Assembly (NCBI RefSeq): GCF_015356865.1 | Contig: NZ_JAAFZA010000109.1 | Location: 1 to 33,699, forward strand | Origin: Catenulispora pinisilvae | GTDB taxonomy: Bacteria; Actinomycetota; Actinomycetes; Streptomycetales; Catenulisporaceae | DNA length: 33,699 bases | Reading direction: 5' to 3' | In this document: one piece after another, positions 22,713-30,912 of the stretch | Numbering within the stretch: the first letter of the stretch is position 1 | Layout of the letters: every line of letters begins with the position of its first letter | The notes under the pieces: generated by a model | What the model was told of the DNA's origin: nothing | The model's database searches: none | What the model saw: the letters and a program-made list of their open reading frames with translations, nothing else | Made by a program: the position numbers and the translations under genes

Positions 22713-23396
22713 ATGACAAGCACAATCATCGTCGGCGGTACCGGCGGCCTGGGTCGCGAACTGGTTCAGCACTTCGCCGAGCGGGGCGACGACGTCATCC
22801 TCACCAGCCGGGACCTGGCGCGCGCCGAGGCGGTCGCCGCCGAGATCGGCCACGGCGTCCGCGGGCTGGCGGCCGACCTCGCCCGGCCGGAGACGATCGG
22901 CGCCGGGCTGGCCGCCGTGGCCGAGGTGGACAACCTGGTCATCACCGCGATCCACCAGGCCGCGAACTCGTTGGCGGCGTTCGACATCACCAGCGCGGTG
23001 GCGGCCGTGACCACCAAGCTCGTCGGCTACACCGAGACCGTCCGCGTGCTGCGCGACCGGTTCCAGCCCGGCGCCTCCGTCGTCCTGTTCGGCGGGGTCG
23101 CCAAGGAGCGTCCGCATCCGGGCTCGACCATGGTCACCACCTTCAACGCCGGCATCACCGGGCTGATCAAGACCCTCGCGGTCGAGATCGCCCCGCACCG
23201 GGTCAACGCCCTGCATCCGGCCATCGTCGGCGACAGCCCCAAGTGGCGCGACGCGGAGATCCCGGCGGCCGGCCGGACCCCGATCGGCCGGCTGGTGACG
23301 ATGGCCGAGGTCGTCGACGCCACTGACTTCCTGCTGCGCAACACCGGCATCAACGCCCACGACCTCGTTCTCGACGGCGGCCTGCTGGCCACCTGA
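22713..23396 (+). CDS. Short-chain dehydrogenase/reductase-like protein lacking the YxxxK motif
   Basis: 227 residues. Rossmann fold with the nucleotide motif GGTGGLGRE (8-16), the DL stretch after strand 3, NLVIT in place of the usual NNAG, and a dimer-helix region ending in the classical IAPHRVNALHPAIV and the C-terminal INAHDLVLDGGLLAT. At the position of the catalytic YxxxK (normally YxxSKAA) the sequence reads MVTTFNAGITGL: neither Tyr nor Lys is present. It may bind NAD(P) without classical oxidoreductase activity, or use other residues. ATG at 22713; the ribosome site is weak (GTAGGG). Monocistronic as far as visible. Confidence 0.85.
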   Translation: MTSTIIVGGTGGLGRELVQHFAERGDDVILTSRDLARAEAVAAEIGHGVRGLAADLARPETIGAGLAAVAEVDNLVITAIHQAANSLAAFDITSAVAAVTTKLVGYTETVRVLRDRFQPGASVVLFGGVAKERPHPGSTMVTTFNAGITGLIKTLAVEIAPHRVNALHPAIVGDSPKWRDAEIPAAGRTPIGRLVTMAEVVDATDFLLRNTGINAHDLVLDGGLLAT

Positions 23397-23415
23397 TGGC
23401 GCGGTACCTCGGACA

Positions 23416-23447
23416 CCTCTCGTAGCCCACGCCTCTCGTAATCCACG
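23416..23447. repeat. 16-bp direct repeat, two units
   Basis: CCTCTCGTAGCCCACG (23416-23431) and CCTCTCGTAATCCACG (23432-23447), two mismatches, in the 61-bp gap between the convergent SDR and decarboxylase-like genes. Confidence 0.8.
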
Positions 23448-23457
23448 CCGACGCAGC

Positions 23458-24501
23458 TCAGGTGTCGAGCAGCTCCGACACGAAGATGTCCTCGCACGTC
23501 AGCAGCCGCTTCGACAGCCCCTGCTCGTGGTGATAGCGCAGAAAAGTGTTGATGGCCTTGCGGTTCGCGCCGACGCCGTAAGGCCACCAGTCCTCGCCGA
23601 GCAGCCGCCGGTTCTGCTCGAACAGGGCACTGAACCACGGCGTGACCACGCTCATGTGCTGCTTCACGGCGTCGTCGCGGTACTTCTGCTGAACGAGTCC
23701 CTTGGCTTCGCAGAAGGCCTGATAGACAGCCCGCACCAGCCCCGGTTCTGAGGCGAGTTCCCTGCGTATCGCGACGATGTGCATCTGCGGGAAGATCCCG
23801 GTGCGCCGGTAGTAGTCCCGCTCCACGCTCTGGTGGTCGGGGAACAGCCGCGCCACCTTCGGTGAGCCGTCCAGCACCGCCCGCGGGACGTCGACCGAGA
23901 GTAGCGCGTCGATCTCGCCGGACTCCAACATCGCGCCGAGCCTCTGGCCGTCGGCGGCGTGCCGGACGTCGACGCCGTCCGGGACCGGCTGCGGGATCCA
24001 GTCGAAGGCCGGGATCGGGTGGTTGGTGCCGCCGATGATCCAGCGCGACTGCTCGGGCCGCAGGCCGTATTCGTCGGCCAGGATGCCCTTGAGCCAGACG
24101 CCGGGATCGCTCCCGTAGAGCGCGAACTCGCCGATCGTCTTGCCCGCGAGGTCCTGCGGCTTCTCGATGCCCGCGGCCGGGTTCACGAACATCGCCGAGT
24201 GCCGGAAGTTGCGGTTCGGGAAGATCGGCAGCGCCAGGAACGGGGAGTCGTCGAGGTCGAAGGTGCGCAGGAAGTAGGTCAGGCCGTATTCGGCGAGGTC
24301 GTAGCGGCCCTCGACGGTGTTGCGGAAGATGTCGGAGGCCAGGGGCGCGGTCTCGTAGGCGACGGGCCGGCCGTCCGGGGCGACGGTGGCGACCCGGCCG
24401 TCGAGCAGCGGCTGGGTGTGTTCGTAGGCGTAGACGCCGATCGTCAGGCCGGCGCTCGTGGAGCTGGTGTCGATGCGGTCCACAGGGTCCGTGGCGGCCA
24501 T
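23458..24501 (-). CDS. 4,5-dihydroxyphthalate decarboxylase-like protein
   Basis: 347 residues. The whole sequence follows the family: early VYAYEHTQPLLDGRV, FRNTVEGRYDLAEYGLTYF, the block FLALPIFPNRNFRHSAMFVN, PQDLAGKTIGEF, a long middle with GEIDALLSVDVPRAVLDG, then RDYYRRTGIFPQMHIVAIRR, QAFCEAKGL, the WWPYGVGANRKAINTFLRYH segment and SKRLLTCEDIF. Proteins of this fold resemble periplasmic binding proteins, and members include the phthalate-pathway decarboxylase Pht5; many are annotated so without proof. No signal peptide is seen, consistent with a cytoplasmic enzyme. The ATG at 24501 follows GAGGGA. It diverges from a TetR regulator across two matching operators, so the TetR protein very likely controls it. 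Confidence 0.8.
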   Translation of the reverse strand: MAATDPVDRIDTSSTSAGLTIGVYAYEHTQPLLDGRVATVAPDGRPVAYETAPLASDIFRNTVEGRYDLAEYGLTYFLRTFDLDDSPFLALPIFPNRNFRHSAMFVNPAAGIEKPQDLAGKTIGEFALYGSDPGVWLKGILADEYGLRPEQSRWIIGGTNHPIPAFDWIPQPVPDGVDVRHAADGQRLGAMLESGEIDALLSVDVPRAVLDGSPKVARLFPDHQSVERDYYRRTGIFPQMHIVAIRRELASEPGLVRAVYQAFCEAKGLVQQKYRDDAVKQHMSVVTPWFSALFEQNRRLLGEDWWPYGVGANRKAINTFLRYHHEQGLSKRLLTCEDIFVSELLDT

Positions 24502-24518
24502 GGGGTTCCCTCGCTTCC

Positions 24519-24583
24519 GTGAATGGTTGTTCACTTTAGCCTGGCCGGGTGTAATCTCGCTGTCAAGATGAATGCTCATTCAC
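24519..24583. promoter_or_regulatory. Two TetR-type operators in a divergent promoter
   Basis: The same 15-mer pattern TGAATGNNNNTTCAC occurs at 24520-24534 (TGAATGGTTGTTCAC, palindromic as GTGAA-N6-TTCAC) and 24569-24583 (TGAATGCTCATTCAC, palindromic as TGAATG-CT-CATTCA). They are 49 bp apart, between the decarboxylase-like gene (minus) and the TetR gene (plus), the normal place for autoregulated TetR operators. Confidence 0.8.
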
Positions 24584-24618
24584 GGTGAGCACCCAGGACG
24601 CGGTGAGCACCCAGGAAC
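24583..24618. repeat. 18-bp direct repeat, two units
   Basis: CGGTGAGCACCCAGGACG (24583-24600) and CGGTGAGCACCCAGGAAC (24601-24618), two mismatches, directly after the second operator and before the ribosome site of the TetR gene. Confidence 0.85.
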
Positions 24619-24628
24619 GGAGGCGGCC

Positions 24629-25252
24629 ATGCCGCGCATCAGCCCCGAGCGCCGCGAGGCCAAGCGTGCCGAGATCGTGACGGCGGCCCGCCGCTGCTTC
24701 GCCCGCGACGGGTTCCACCAGACGTCGATGCCGGACATCGCGGCGGAGGCCGGGGTCTCGGCCGGGGCGCCGTACCGCTACTTCGCGAGCAAGGAGGAGA
24801 TCATCCTGGCCATCACCGGCGACACGTTCCGGCTGATCTTCGATCCGGTCCGGCGGCTGGCCGACGGCGCCGACGCCCCGACGGTCGCGGACCTCGTCCT
24901 GGCCTGCCTGGAGCCGATCGGCGGCCAGAGCGTGACCGACGCCGCCGGGCATGACGTCTCCGTTGACGAGCTGTTGCGCTGCGCCGTCCAGACCTGGTCG
25001 GAGCTCCTGCGCAACGACGACATCCACGCCCGGGCGAACGAGGGCTTCGACGGCGTCCGCGCCAGCATCGCCCACGCGCTGCGGCGTGGTCAGCAGGCTG
25101 ATACAGTCCCTGCCGGCCTGGACCCGGACCAGGGCGCCCGGACGGTGATGGGCCTGCTGCACGGATTCCTCTTGCAGCGCGTGGCGTTCGGGCTGACGGA
25201 CACCTCCGGCCTCGCGGCCTCCCTGCGCGCGGTGCTCGGAGCCGCGGGTTAG
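24629..25252 (+). CDS. TetR-family transcriptional regulator
   Basis: 207 residues. N-terminal HTH: RAEIVTAARRCFARDGFHQT, MPDIAAEAGVSAGAPYRYF, ASKEEII, a textbook TetR DNA-binding domain in the first ~58 residues. The C-terminal ligand domain is helical (LADGADAPTVADLVLACLEP onward) and ends with a conserved-looking TVMGLLHGFLLQRVAFG. The ATG at 24629 is preceded by CGGAGG. Two inverted-repeat operators lie upstream toward the divergent decarboxylase-like gene, so repression of that gene and itself, relieved by an aromatic-acid-like ligand, is the simplest model; the ligand is inference. Confidence 0.93.
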   Translation: MPRISPERREAKRAEIVTAARRCFARDGFHQTSMPDIAAEAGVSAGAPYRYFASKEEIILAITGDTFRLIFDPVRRLADGADAPTVADLVLACLEPIGGQSVTDAAGHDVSVDELLRCAVQTWSELLRNDDIHARANEGFDGVRASIAHALRRGQQADTVPAGLDPDQGARTVMGLLHGFLLQRVAFGLTDTSGLAASLRAVLGAAG

Positions 25253-25256
25253 CGTC

Positions 25257-25295
25257 GCTGGTGAGAACTGCTGGCGAGAACCGCTGGTGAGAGCC
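25257..25295. repeat. 13-bp tandem repeat, three units
   Basis: GCTGGTGAGAACT (25257), GCTGGCGAGAACC (25270), GCTGGTGAGAGCC (25283). The array starts 5 bp after the TetR stop codon. Confidence 0.85.
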
Positions 25296-25391
25296 CGATC
25301 CGGCGTCGTGTTAGATCATTGTTATCGGCCTGTTGTGCGGACCCGGAAAGCTCGGCGACAAAGAGCTCGATCGCACATGGGGGACAGTGAG

Positions 25392-26273
25392 ATGTCTGTT
25401 ACCGATGAACGCCCGTCGCCACAACAGGTCTCCGGACACCAGCCCGCCGGTTCCGTAGAGCGCACGCTCGGCGGGACCCCGAGCCTGGCCGAGCGCCGCG
25501 CGGAAGCCGCGCGGATCCTGAGCGCCAGTCCGGCGCGCTCCGACCGCGAAGTCGGCCGGGTGGTCGGACTGTCCGCCGGCACGGTCTCGGCGGTGCGTCG
25601 CGGCCTCGGCGAACACCGGGCCGCCAAGGTGCGGATCGGCGGGGACGGCCGCGCCCGGCCGGTGAACGCCGACGAGGGTCGGCGCGCCGCGGCTCAGCTG
25701 CTCGCCGAGCGTCCCGACATCCCGGTGCGGGCCATCGCGCGGGCCGCGGGCATCTCGCTCGGCACCGCGCACGACGTACGCCGCCGGGTACTGGCCGGGC
25801 TGCCCCCGGTTCCCACCGGCCGTACCGTGTTGGCCGAACCCCAGCCGGAGTCGGAGCTCGATTCGCAGGCTGAGGCACAGAATTCCGGCTCTGAGACCGG
25901 GTCCGGGTCCGGGTCCGGATCTGGGCCCGGGTCTGGGTCTCGGCCCGGGTCCGTATCCGCGACGTCGCCGGGCCGCCGTCCGCAGTCGTCCGCCGCAGCC
26001 GACCGGGCACTGCGCCACGACCCCGTGGCGGCGCTCGACGCGCTCCGTCGCGATCCGGCGCTGCGCTACTCGGAGACCGGTCGCACGATCCTGCGACGCC
26101 TGGACGCGCAGCTGCTCGCGGCCGGCGAGCTGGTCGAACTGTGCGCGCACGTTCCCCCGCACTGCGGCGATCAGGTCGAGGCGCTGCTTCGGCACATCGG
26201 GGCTGCGTGCGTGGACGCGGCTCGGGTGGTGCAGGGGACGACGCGTGGACGGAAGCCTCGTCCGGCCGCGTAA
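25392..26273 (+). CDS. HTH regulator related to ParB/StrR-type proteins, without the ParB domain
   Basis: 293 residues. Two HTH-like units: SDREVGRVVGLSAGTVSAVR (50-69) and IPVRAIARAAGISLGTAHDV (110-129), each preceded by an Ala/Arg helix. A Gly/Ser repeat linker (165-190) leads to a C-terminal domain with HDPVAALDALRRDPALRYSE, GRTILRRLDA and VPPHCGDQVEALLRHI. That C-terminal pattern (DPxLRxxExGRxxLR ... VPPH) is the tail of actinomycete ParB-like regulators of the StrR/NovG type, which normally start with a ParB nuclease-like domain of ~100 residues; none is present here. The start at 25392 has GGGGGA upstream; an ATG at 25377 is possible. Probably a DNA-binding regulator of unknown target. 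Confidence 0.7.
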   Translation: MSVTDERPSPQQVSGHQPAGSVERTLGGTPSLAERRAEAARILSASPARSDREVGRVVGLSAGTVSAVRRGLGEHRAAKVRIGGDGRARPVNADEGRRAAAQLLAERPDIPVRAIARAAGISLGTAHDVRRRVLAGLPPVPTGRTVLAEPQPESELDSQAEAQNSGSETGSGSGSGSGPGSGSRPGSVSATSPGRRPQSSAAADRALRHDPVAALDALRRDPALRYSETGRTILRRLDAQLLAAGELVELCAHVPPHCGDQVEALLRHIGAACVDAARVVQGTTRGRKPRPAA

Positions 26274-26309
26274 ACCGCCGGTAGGGCCGCCACTGCCTGT
26301 GGCTTTGCC

Positions 26310-26900
26310 TTAGGCGCTCTCGTCTCCGATCCCGTCTCCACCGGCGCCTTCAGCCTTGACGGCGTCGGTGATGAATTCCGTGAGCCGCCGCGTCAACGTC
26401 ACGAACTGCACGCGCTCCTGCGGCGTGAACACCTCGAACGAGCGCGCCTGCCGCTCGCGGAGCCGTCCCCGCATGGTCGCGAGCCTGCCGGCCCCGTCCT
26501 CGGTGAGGCTGATCAGCACCTGACGCTCGTCCTCCGTCGAGCGTTCCCGCACCACCAGGCCCTTGGCCTCGAGCTGCTTCAGCATCCGGGTCGCGGTCGG
26601 CACGCTCACGTCGGCCCCCGCCGCCAGCCGGCCGACCGGCATCCGCTTCTCGCGCATCAACGGTTCGAGCAGCGTCAGCTGCGGGAACGACAGGCCGCCG
26701 TCGCGCTGCGCGTAAGAGGCGCGGGAGCGGCGCATCGCGAGGAAGAGGGCGTCGGCGACCTGGGCCAGTTCCTCGATCCCGGCGTCGGTCAGGGCGGCGT
26801 CGGCTGCTGCGGCGTCGGCCGCTGAAGCCTTCGCTACCGCAGCCTTCGCTACCGCAGCCTTCGTCGCCGGTTCAGGGGGCCGGTTGTCGGTGCTTCTCAT
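26310..26900 (-). CDS. MarR-family transcriptional regulator
   Basis: 196 residues. An Ala-rich N-terminal extension (about 12-45, with two copies of KAAVA from a 15-bp DNA repeat) precedes the MarR domain: a dimer helix, LSFPQLTLLEPLMREKRMPV, recognition region GRLAAGADVSVPTATRMLKQ, and the wing KGLVVRERSTEDERQVLISL. The start at 26900 (MRSTDNRPPEP) was preferred because the region beyond holds the divergent operator. It faces the amidohydrolase gene head to head with 61 bp between them, so it is likely that gene's repressor and its own, answering to an aromatic ligand. Confidence 0.9.
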   Translation of the reverse strand: MRSTDNRPPEPATKAAVAKAAVAKASAADAAAADAALTDAGIEELAQVADALFLAMRRSRASYAQRDGGLSFPQLTLLEPLMREKRMPVGRLAAGADVSVPTATRMLKQLEAKGLVVRERSTEDERQVLISLTEDGAGRLATMRGRLRERQARSFEVFTPQERVQFVTLTRRLTEFITDAVKAEGAGGDGIGDESA

Positions 26901-26911
26901 GGGTGCTAGCT

Positions 26912-26940
26912 TAGCAAGCAAGCAAATAGTTAGCTTGCTA
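26912..26940. promoter_or_regulatory. MarR-type inverted-repeat operator
   Basis: TAGCAAGC (26912-26919) and GCTTGCTA (26933-26940), perfect 8-bp arms 13 bp apart, in an unusually AT-rich 40 bp between the divergent MarR and amidohydrolase genes. Extra GCAAGCAAGC and TAGTTAGC half-sites overlap the spacer. It probably covers one or both promoters. Confidence 0.75.
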
Positions 26941-26961
26941 GAGATTAGGGAGCTAGGAATC

Positions 26962-27942
26962 ATGGCCACCCCGGATCACACCACCTCCACCACTGACGGC
27001 ACCTCCTCAGCCGACCGCATCGACGTCCACCAGCACCTGTTCCCGCCGTCCTACCGCGAGTTGCTGGGGCAGCTCGGCGAGGACAACGGCGGGTGGCCGC
27101 TGCCGGGCTGGAGCCCGCAGGAGGCCGTCGCGATGATGGACCGCCGGTCGATCGCGACCGGGATCCTGTCGCTCAGCGCGCCGGGCGTGCACTTCGGCGA
27201 CGACGCCAAGGCCCGCGATCTCGCGCGCAGCACCAACGAGTACACGGCGGAGCTGGCCAAGGACCGGCCCGACCGGTTCGGGCAGTTCGCGTCCATCCCG
27301 CTGCCGGACGTGGAGGGCTCCGTCGCGGAGGCCGTATACGCGCTCGACGAACTGCACGCCGACGGTGTCGTCCTGCTGTCCAACGCCAGGGGCCGCTACC
27401 TCGGCGACAAGGAGTTCGAGCCGCTGTGGGCCGAACTCGACGCCCGGTCCGCGGTCGTCTTCATCCACCCGACCGCGCCGCCGATGCCGGTCCTGGAGCG
27501 GTTGCCCAGCCCGGTGCTGGACTTCCCCTTCGACACCACGCGGACCGCGCTGCACATGGTCGCGAACGGCGTGATGAGCCGTTATCCCCGGCTGAAGGTC
27601 ATCTTGTCGCACGCCGGCGGCTTCCTGCCCTACGCCGCCACCCGCTTCAGTGCCGCCGCGCAGTTCTCGCCCGGCACCACGCCCGAGGGCATCCTGGCCG
27701 ATCTGCGCCGGTTCTACTTCGACACGGCGCTGTCCGCGACGCCGTATTCGTTGCCGTCGCTACTGGCCTTCGCCGCGCCAGGCCACGTTCTGTACGGCAG
27801 CGACTTCCCGTTCGCGACAGAGCCCTGGGTCTTGCAGTTCGACGCCGGGCTCGACGACTATCCCGACTGGAAGCCGGGTCAGCAGCACGCGGTCAACCGG
27901 GGCAACGCCGAGGTGCTGTTCCCGCGTCTGGCAAAGCCCTGA
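26962..27942 (+). CDS. Amidohydrolase-2 (ACMSD-type) decarboxylase/hydrolase
   Basis: 326 residues. TIM-barrel metal enzyme of the amidohydrolase_2 family: HxH motif DVHQH (H23, H25), H169 (VVFIHP), H217 (LSHAGG) and the catalytic Asp D281 (YGSDFPF). Close landmarks such as FGQFASIPLPD and DGVVLLSNARGRYLGD are typical of the branch that includes gamma-resorcylate, 6-methylsalicylate and ACMS decarboxylases, so non-oxidative decarboxylation of an aromatic acid is the best guess; hydrolysis cannot be excluded. The ATG at 26962 has AGGA upstream. The MarR neighbour and the dihydroxyphthalate-decarboxylase-like gene 2.5 kb away fit an aromatic-acid theme. A terminator follows. Confidence 0.85.
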   Translation: MATPDHTTSTTDGTSSADRIDVHQHLFPPSYRELLGQLGEDNGGWPLPGWSPQEAVAMMDRRSIATGILSLSAPGVHFGDDAKARDLARSTNEYTAELAKDRPDRFGQFASIPLPDVEGSVAEAVYALDELHADGVVLLSNARGRYLGDKEFEPLWAELDARSAVVFIHPTAPPMPVLERLPSPVLDFPFDTTRTALHMVANGVMSRYPRLKVILSHAGGFLPYAATRFSAAAQFSPGTTPEGILADLRRFYFDTALSATPYSLPSLLAFAAPGHVLYGSDFPFATEPWVLQFDAGLDDYPDWKPGQQHAVNRGNAEVLFPRLAKP

Positions 27943-27986
27943 CTTCATCGCGGTTGCGCCAGTGCCGCCAGTGCCGCCAGCCGCCA

Positions 27987-28023
27987 GCAGCTGACCGATC
28001 CCGCTCGCTGATCGGTCAGCTGC
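27987..28023. terminator. Hairpin terminator between convergent genes
   Basis: Stem of 14 bp, GCAGCTGACCGATC (27987-28000) with GATCGGTCAGCTGC (28010-28023), loop of 9 nt. Serves the amidohydrolase gene and the end of the propeller-protein gene cluster. Just before it (27958-27986) the sequence repeats GCCAGTGCC/GCCAGCC units. Confidence 0.85.
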
Positions 28024-28064
28024 CGGCTGCGAAGTAGGCGCGGCTGGTCGGCCCTCCCACTCTC

Positions 28065-29582
28065 CTAAGTCAACGCCGAACCCGCCGGCGCCCAAGAGCT
28101 CCAACCCGACCAAGCGCCACCCGGCTTGGTCTCGTACCTGTTCATGATCGAGCCGTCGCTCTGCACCGCGAACACCTCCACGCGGCCGTCCTGGTGGCGG
28201 GTGGCTGTGGTGGCCGTAGTGGTCGTTCCGGTTGGGCCGAAGCCGTTCCAGCCGGTCCAGGGCTTGTCGGCGGCGGTCTCGTACTTGTTCTCGATCCCGC
28301 CGCTCGGGGTGACCGCGAACACCTCCATGCGACCGTCCTGGTGCACACCGGAGGAATCAGTACCCGGAGAACCCTTGCCGTTGGCAGTGCCGGCCGGCGC
28401 GTAGCCGTTCCAGGAGGACCAGGCCTTTTCCGGGGCGCTCTCGTACTTGTTCTGCATCGAGCCGTCGCTCATCACGGCGAACACCTCCAGGCGGCCGTCC
28501 GCGTGCTGGCTGGCGGTGACGGCGTCGACAGTCCCGGCCGGGCCGAAGCCGTTCCATCCGGACCAGGCCTTCTCCGGGGCGGTCTCGTACTTGTTCTGGA
28601 GGCCGCCGGACGGCGTCACCGCGAACACCTCCAGGCGGCCGTCCTGGTGGACGCCGACGGTCGCCGACTTGGCGGTGCCGGCCGGGGCGAAGCTGTACCA
28701 GTCCGACCACGCCTTGTCGGGGGCGGTCTCGTAGCGGTTCATGATGGAGCCGTCGCTCATCACGGCGAACACCTCCAACCGGCCGTCGGCATGCCGTCCG
28801 GTGGCCACCGCGACCGCCGTGCCGGCCGGGCCGAAGCCGTTCCAGGCCGACCAGGTGCCGTCCGGCGAGGTCTCGTACTTGTTCTCGATGCCGCCGGCCG
28901 GGGTCACGGCGAACACCTCGACCCGGGAGTCGGCGTGCACGCCGGCGGCGATCCGGCCGCCGGTGCCCTGACCGTACACAGCCGGCACGGCCGGGGGCGC
29001 GAGCTTGGTGTAATGCTGCGGGTAGTACGTGCCCGAGCCGGAGAAGTACGGGTACGGGATCACGTGGTACGACGTGCCGTAGCTGCCGGACGGGCCGTGC
29101 TGCTCGAAGCCCCAGTACGAGGTGTGGGTGCTGTCGGTCCAGTGGTCGAACAGGACCACGTGCCCGGCGTCCCCGGCGCTGGGGTTGTCGAGGATGTCGC
29201 CCTGTTGGAGGTTGTCCTTGGCGACGTCCTGGAACCCGTTGGCCTCGTACATGTCGCCGGTGACGAAGGCGTCCAGGCCGGTCGGCGTCAGGTGCAGCGC
29301 CATCGAGACGAACCCGGAGCAGTCGCTGCGGTAGGGCACGCCGTCCGGGCTGTTGAACGTCGCGCTCTGGTCGTAGATGACGCCGTTGCCGTTGTTGGCG
29401 TTCACCCAGTACATCGCACGCTCGGCGGCCATGCAGCCGGAGATGCTGCCGTCCGGGGTGGAGGTGTCGGTGCAGGTGACCGCGGTGTCGGCCTGGGCCG
29501 GTGCGGCGACGGCGATGCCGCCGGCGAGGACGGCCAGGACGGCGGCGGCGCTCAGCGCCAGGCTGCGTTGAGATGTGCGCAT
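28065..29582 (-). CDS. Secreted NlpC/P60-like peptidase with six-blade PLL-like propeller
   Basis: 505 residues. Signal peptide 1-31 (AQA-D). Residues about 45-195 form a cysteine-peptidase-like domain: [10 protein letters not shown] (likely nucleophile C88), [21 protein letters not shown] (H141) and WGFEQHG (third residue). Residues 205-505 hold six repeats of ~48 residues with the pattern HxDGRxEVFAV, then GGIxNKYET or DGSxxNxYE, then [12 protein letters not shown], i.e. a PLL/tectonin-type beta-propeller that binds glycans in known cases. The repeats alternate TPSGG and SDGS forms. A stretch [12 protein letters not shown] precedes blade 5, as in the DUF1906 protein. Role inferred: wall or glycan-targeted hydrolysis outside the cell. 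Last gene of a four-gene minus-strand run. Confidence 0.85.
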   Translation of the reverse strand: MRTSQRSLALSAAAVLAVLAGGIAVAAPAQADTAVTCTDTSTPDGSISGCMAAERAMYWVNANNGNGVIYDQSATFNSPDGVPYRSDCSGFVSMALHLTPTGLDAFVTGDMYEANGFQDVAKDNLQQGDILDNPSAGDAGHVVLFDHWTDSTHTSYWGFEQHGPSGSYGTSYHVIPYPYFSGSGTYYPQHYTKLAPPAVPAVYGQGTGGRIAAGVHADSRVEVFAVTPAGGIENKYETSPDGTWSAWNGFGPAGTAVAVATGRHADGRLEVFAVMSDGSIMNRYETAPDKAWSDWYSFAPAGTAKSATVGVHQDGRLEVFAVTPSGGLQNKYETAPEKAWSGWNGFGPAGTVDAVTASQHADGRLEVFAVMSDGSMQNKYESAPEKAWSSWNGYAPAGTANGKGSPGTDSSGVHQDGRMEVFAVTPSGGIENKYETAADKPWTGWNGFGPTGTTTTATTATRHQDGRVEVFAVQSDGSIMNRYETKPGGAWSGWSSWAPAGSALT

Positions 29583-29637
29583 TCTGATACTCCTACCGGA
29601 GAAGGCTTGGAAAGCGGGGGAAGCAGGGGGAAATCGG

Positions 29638-30849
29638 CTACAGCTTGCCGACCGGGACGAGGTCGGCCATGACGGCGTTGCCCTGGATGTTCGGGTGGAT
29701 GTGGTCGCCGGAGTCGTAGACGTGGTTCAGGATCCCGACGCCGTTGCTGGAGTAGCCGCCCAGCGCCGCGTCGAAGTCGGCGAAGCCGTCCTCGTTGCCG
29801 CCGGCGCCGCCGCGGACCCAGGAGTTGTAGGCCAGCCGCTGTGTCTCGAAGGTGCTGTTGCAGGCGGCCCCGCCGACCCCGCCGCACGGAGTCAGAGTGG
29901 TCAGCAGGAACTTCAGCCCCGCCTTGTGCGCGGCGCTCGCGAGCGCGATCTGGGCGGTCTCCAGCCGGGCGGCCGTGACCCCGGCTCGCAGATCATTGAT
30001 GCCGCCCTCTTCGATGACGCTGCGAACGCCGGGGACGTCCAGCACGTCGCGCGTCCAGCGGGTGCTGACCGACGGGTTGCCGGACTGGTCGGCGATCACC
30101 TGGTCCCCGGTCTCGCCCATGTTCACCACGCCGAGCCCGGCCTGGGCGGTGTGCGAGGCCAGGTAGTCGGTCCAGGCCGTGTCGCTGTCGCCGGGGGTGC
30201 CCATCGCGGCGGTGATGCTGTCGCCGATCGCCACGACGCTGGACGCGGCCGGGGCGGCCACGTCCACCCCGGCCAGGAACGTGGTGAAGCCGAAGGTGTT
30301 GCTGGTCGGGAAGAACTGGTCGCCGGTGGCGTCGACGCCGCTGGCGTTGTACTCGGTCTGCAACGCGTAGGTGTTCGACGGCGCCGTGCTGATCGGCGAG
30401 CCGGCCGGGACGTACAGCGAGACGAGCAGCCGGGTCCCGGGGGTGACGTCCATCGTGACCGGATCGGAGGCGACCCGGCCGCCGGCCGGGACGGTGACGG
30501 TGCGCGAGCCGCCGTTGAAGGTGACGGTGACCGGCGCGGCCGTCGTGGTGCCGCCGTTCTGCTGGACGCCGACGGTGACGTGGCCGAACGTCGCCGCGCT
30601 CGCCACGCCCGCGTCGGACAGGTCGACGCGGACCTGGCTGCCGCCCAACGATGTGCGGGCGACCATGCGCAGGGTCTGGTTCTGCCAGGCCGGACTGTTG
30701 GTCACGGTCCCGGGCTGGGAGGTGGCCCAGGACGCGGTGAACGCCGAGGTCGCGGTGCTCGCCGCCGACGCGCTGGGCAGGGACGAGGTGCCGAGCAGCG
30801 CGCACACGGCGAGCGCGGCGGCGCGGTAGCGCTGGGGGATGGGCTTCAT
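29638..30849 (-). CDS. Secreted SGNH/GDSL-family hydrolase
   Basis: 403 residues. Signal peptide 1-30 (ASA-S), an N-terminal ~165-residue beta-rich region (ASWATSQ onward), then the SGNH domain: block I VAIGDSIT with nucleophile S211, block II glycine region [10 protein letters not shown], block III GGIND, and block V DHIHPN with D382 and H385. This matches actinomycete secreted SGNH esterases of the kind that open with FTASWATS, which deacylate polysaccharides or lipids. It lacks a propeller, unlike its neighbours. It sits 55 bp before the NlpC-like gene and 63 bp after the DUF1906 gene on the same strand, so joint transcription is likely. The ATG at 30849 lacks an obvious strong ribosome site. 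Confidence 0.9.
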   Translation of the reverse strand: MKPIPQRYRAAALAVCALLGTSSLPSASAASTATSAFTASWATSQPGTVTNSPAWQNQTLRMVARTSLGGSQVRVDLSDAGVASAATFGHVTVGVQQNGGTTTAAPVTVTFNGGSRTVTVPAGGRVASDPVTMDVTPGTRLLVSLYVPAGSPISTAPSNTYALQTEYNASGVDATGDQFFPTSNTFGFTTFLAGVDVAAPAASSVVAIGDSITAAMGTPGDSDTAWTDYLASHTAQAGLGVVNMGETGDQVIADQSGNPSVSTRWTRDVLDVPGVRSVIEEGGINDLRAGVTAARLETAQIALASAAHKAGLKFLLTTLTPCGGVGGAACNSTFETQRLAYNSWVRGGAGGNEDGFADFDAALGGYSSNGVGILNHVYDSGDHIHPNIQGNAVMADLVPVGKL

Positions 30850-30912
30850 GATTCTCCGGATTCGGTGCGGGGCATTGGAATTGCGGCACTAGAACTCTTA
30901 CGAAGGCCGGAA

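Noticed and set aside
22713-27942. Secondary-metabolite gene cluster around SDR, decarboxylase-like and StrR-type genes
   Set aside because: No core biosynthetic enzyme (PKS, NRPS, terpene synthase, RiPP precursor or glycosyltransferase) is present in the window.
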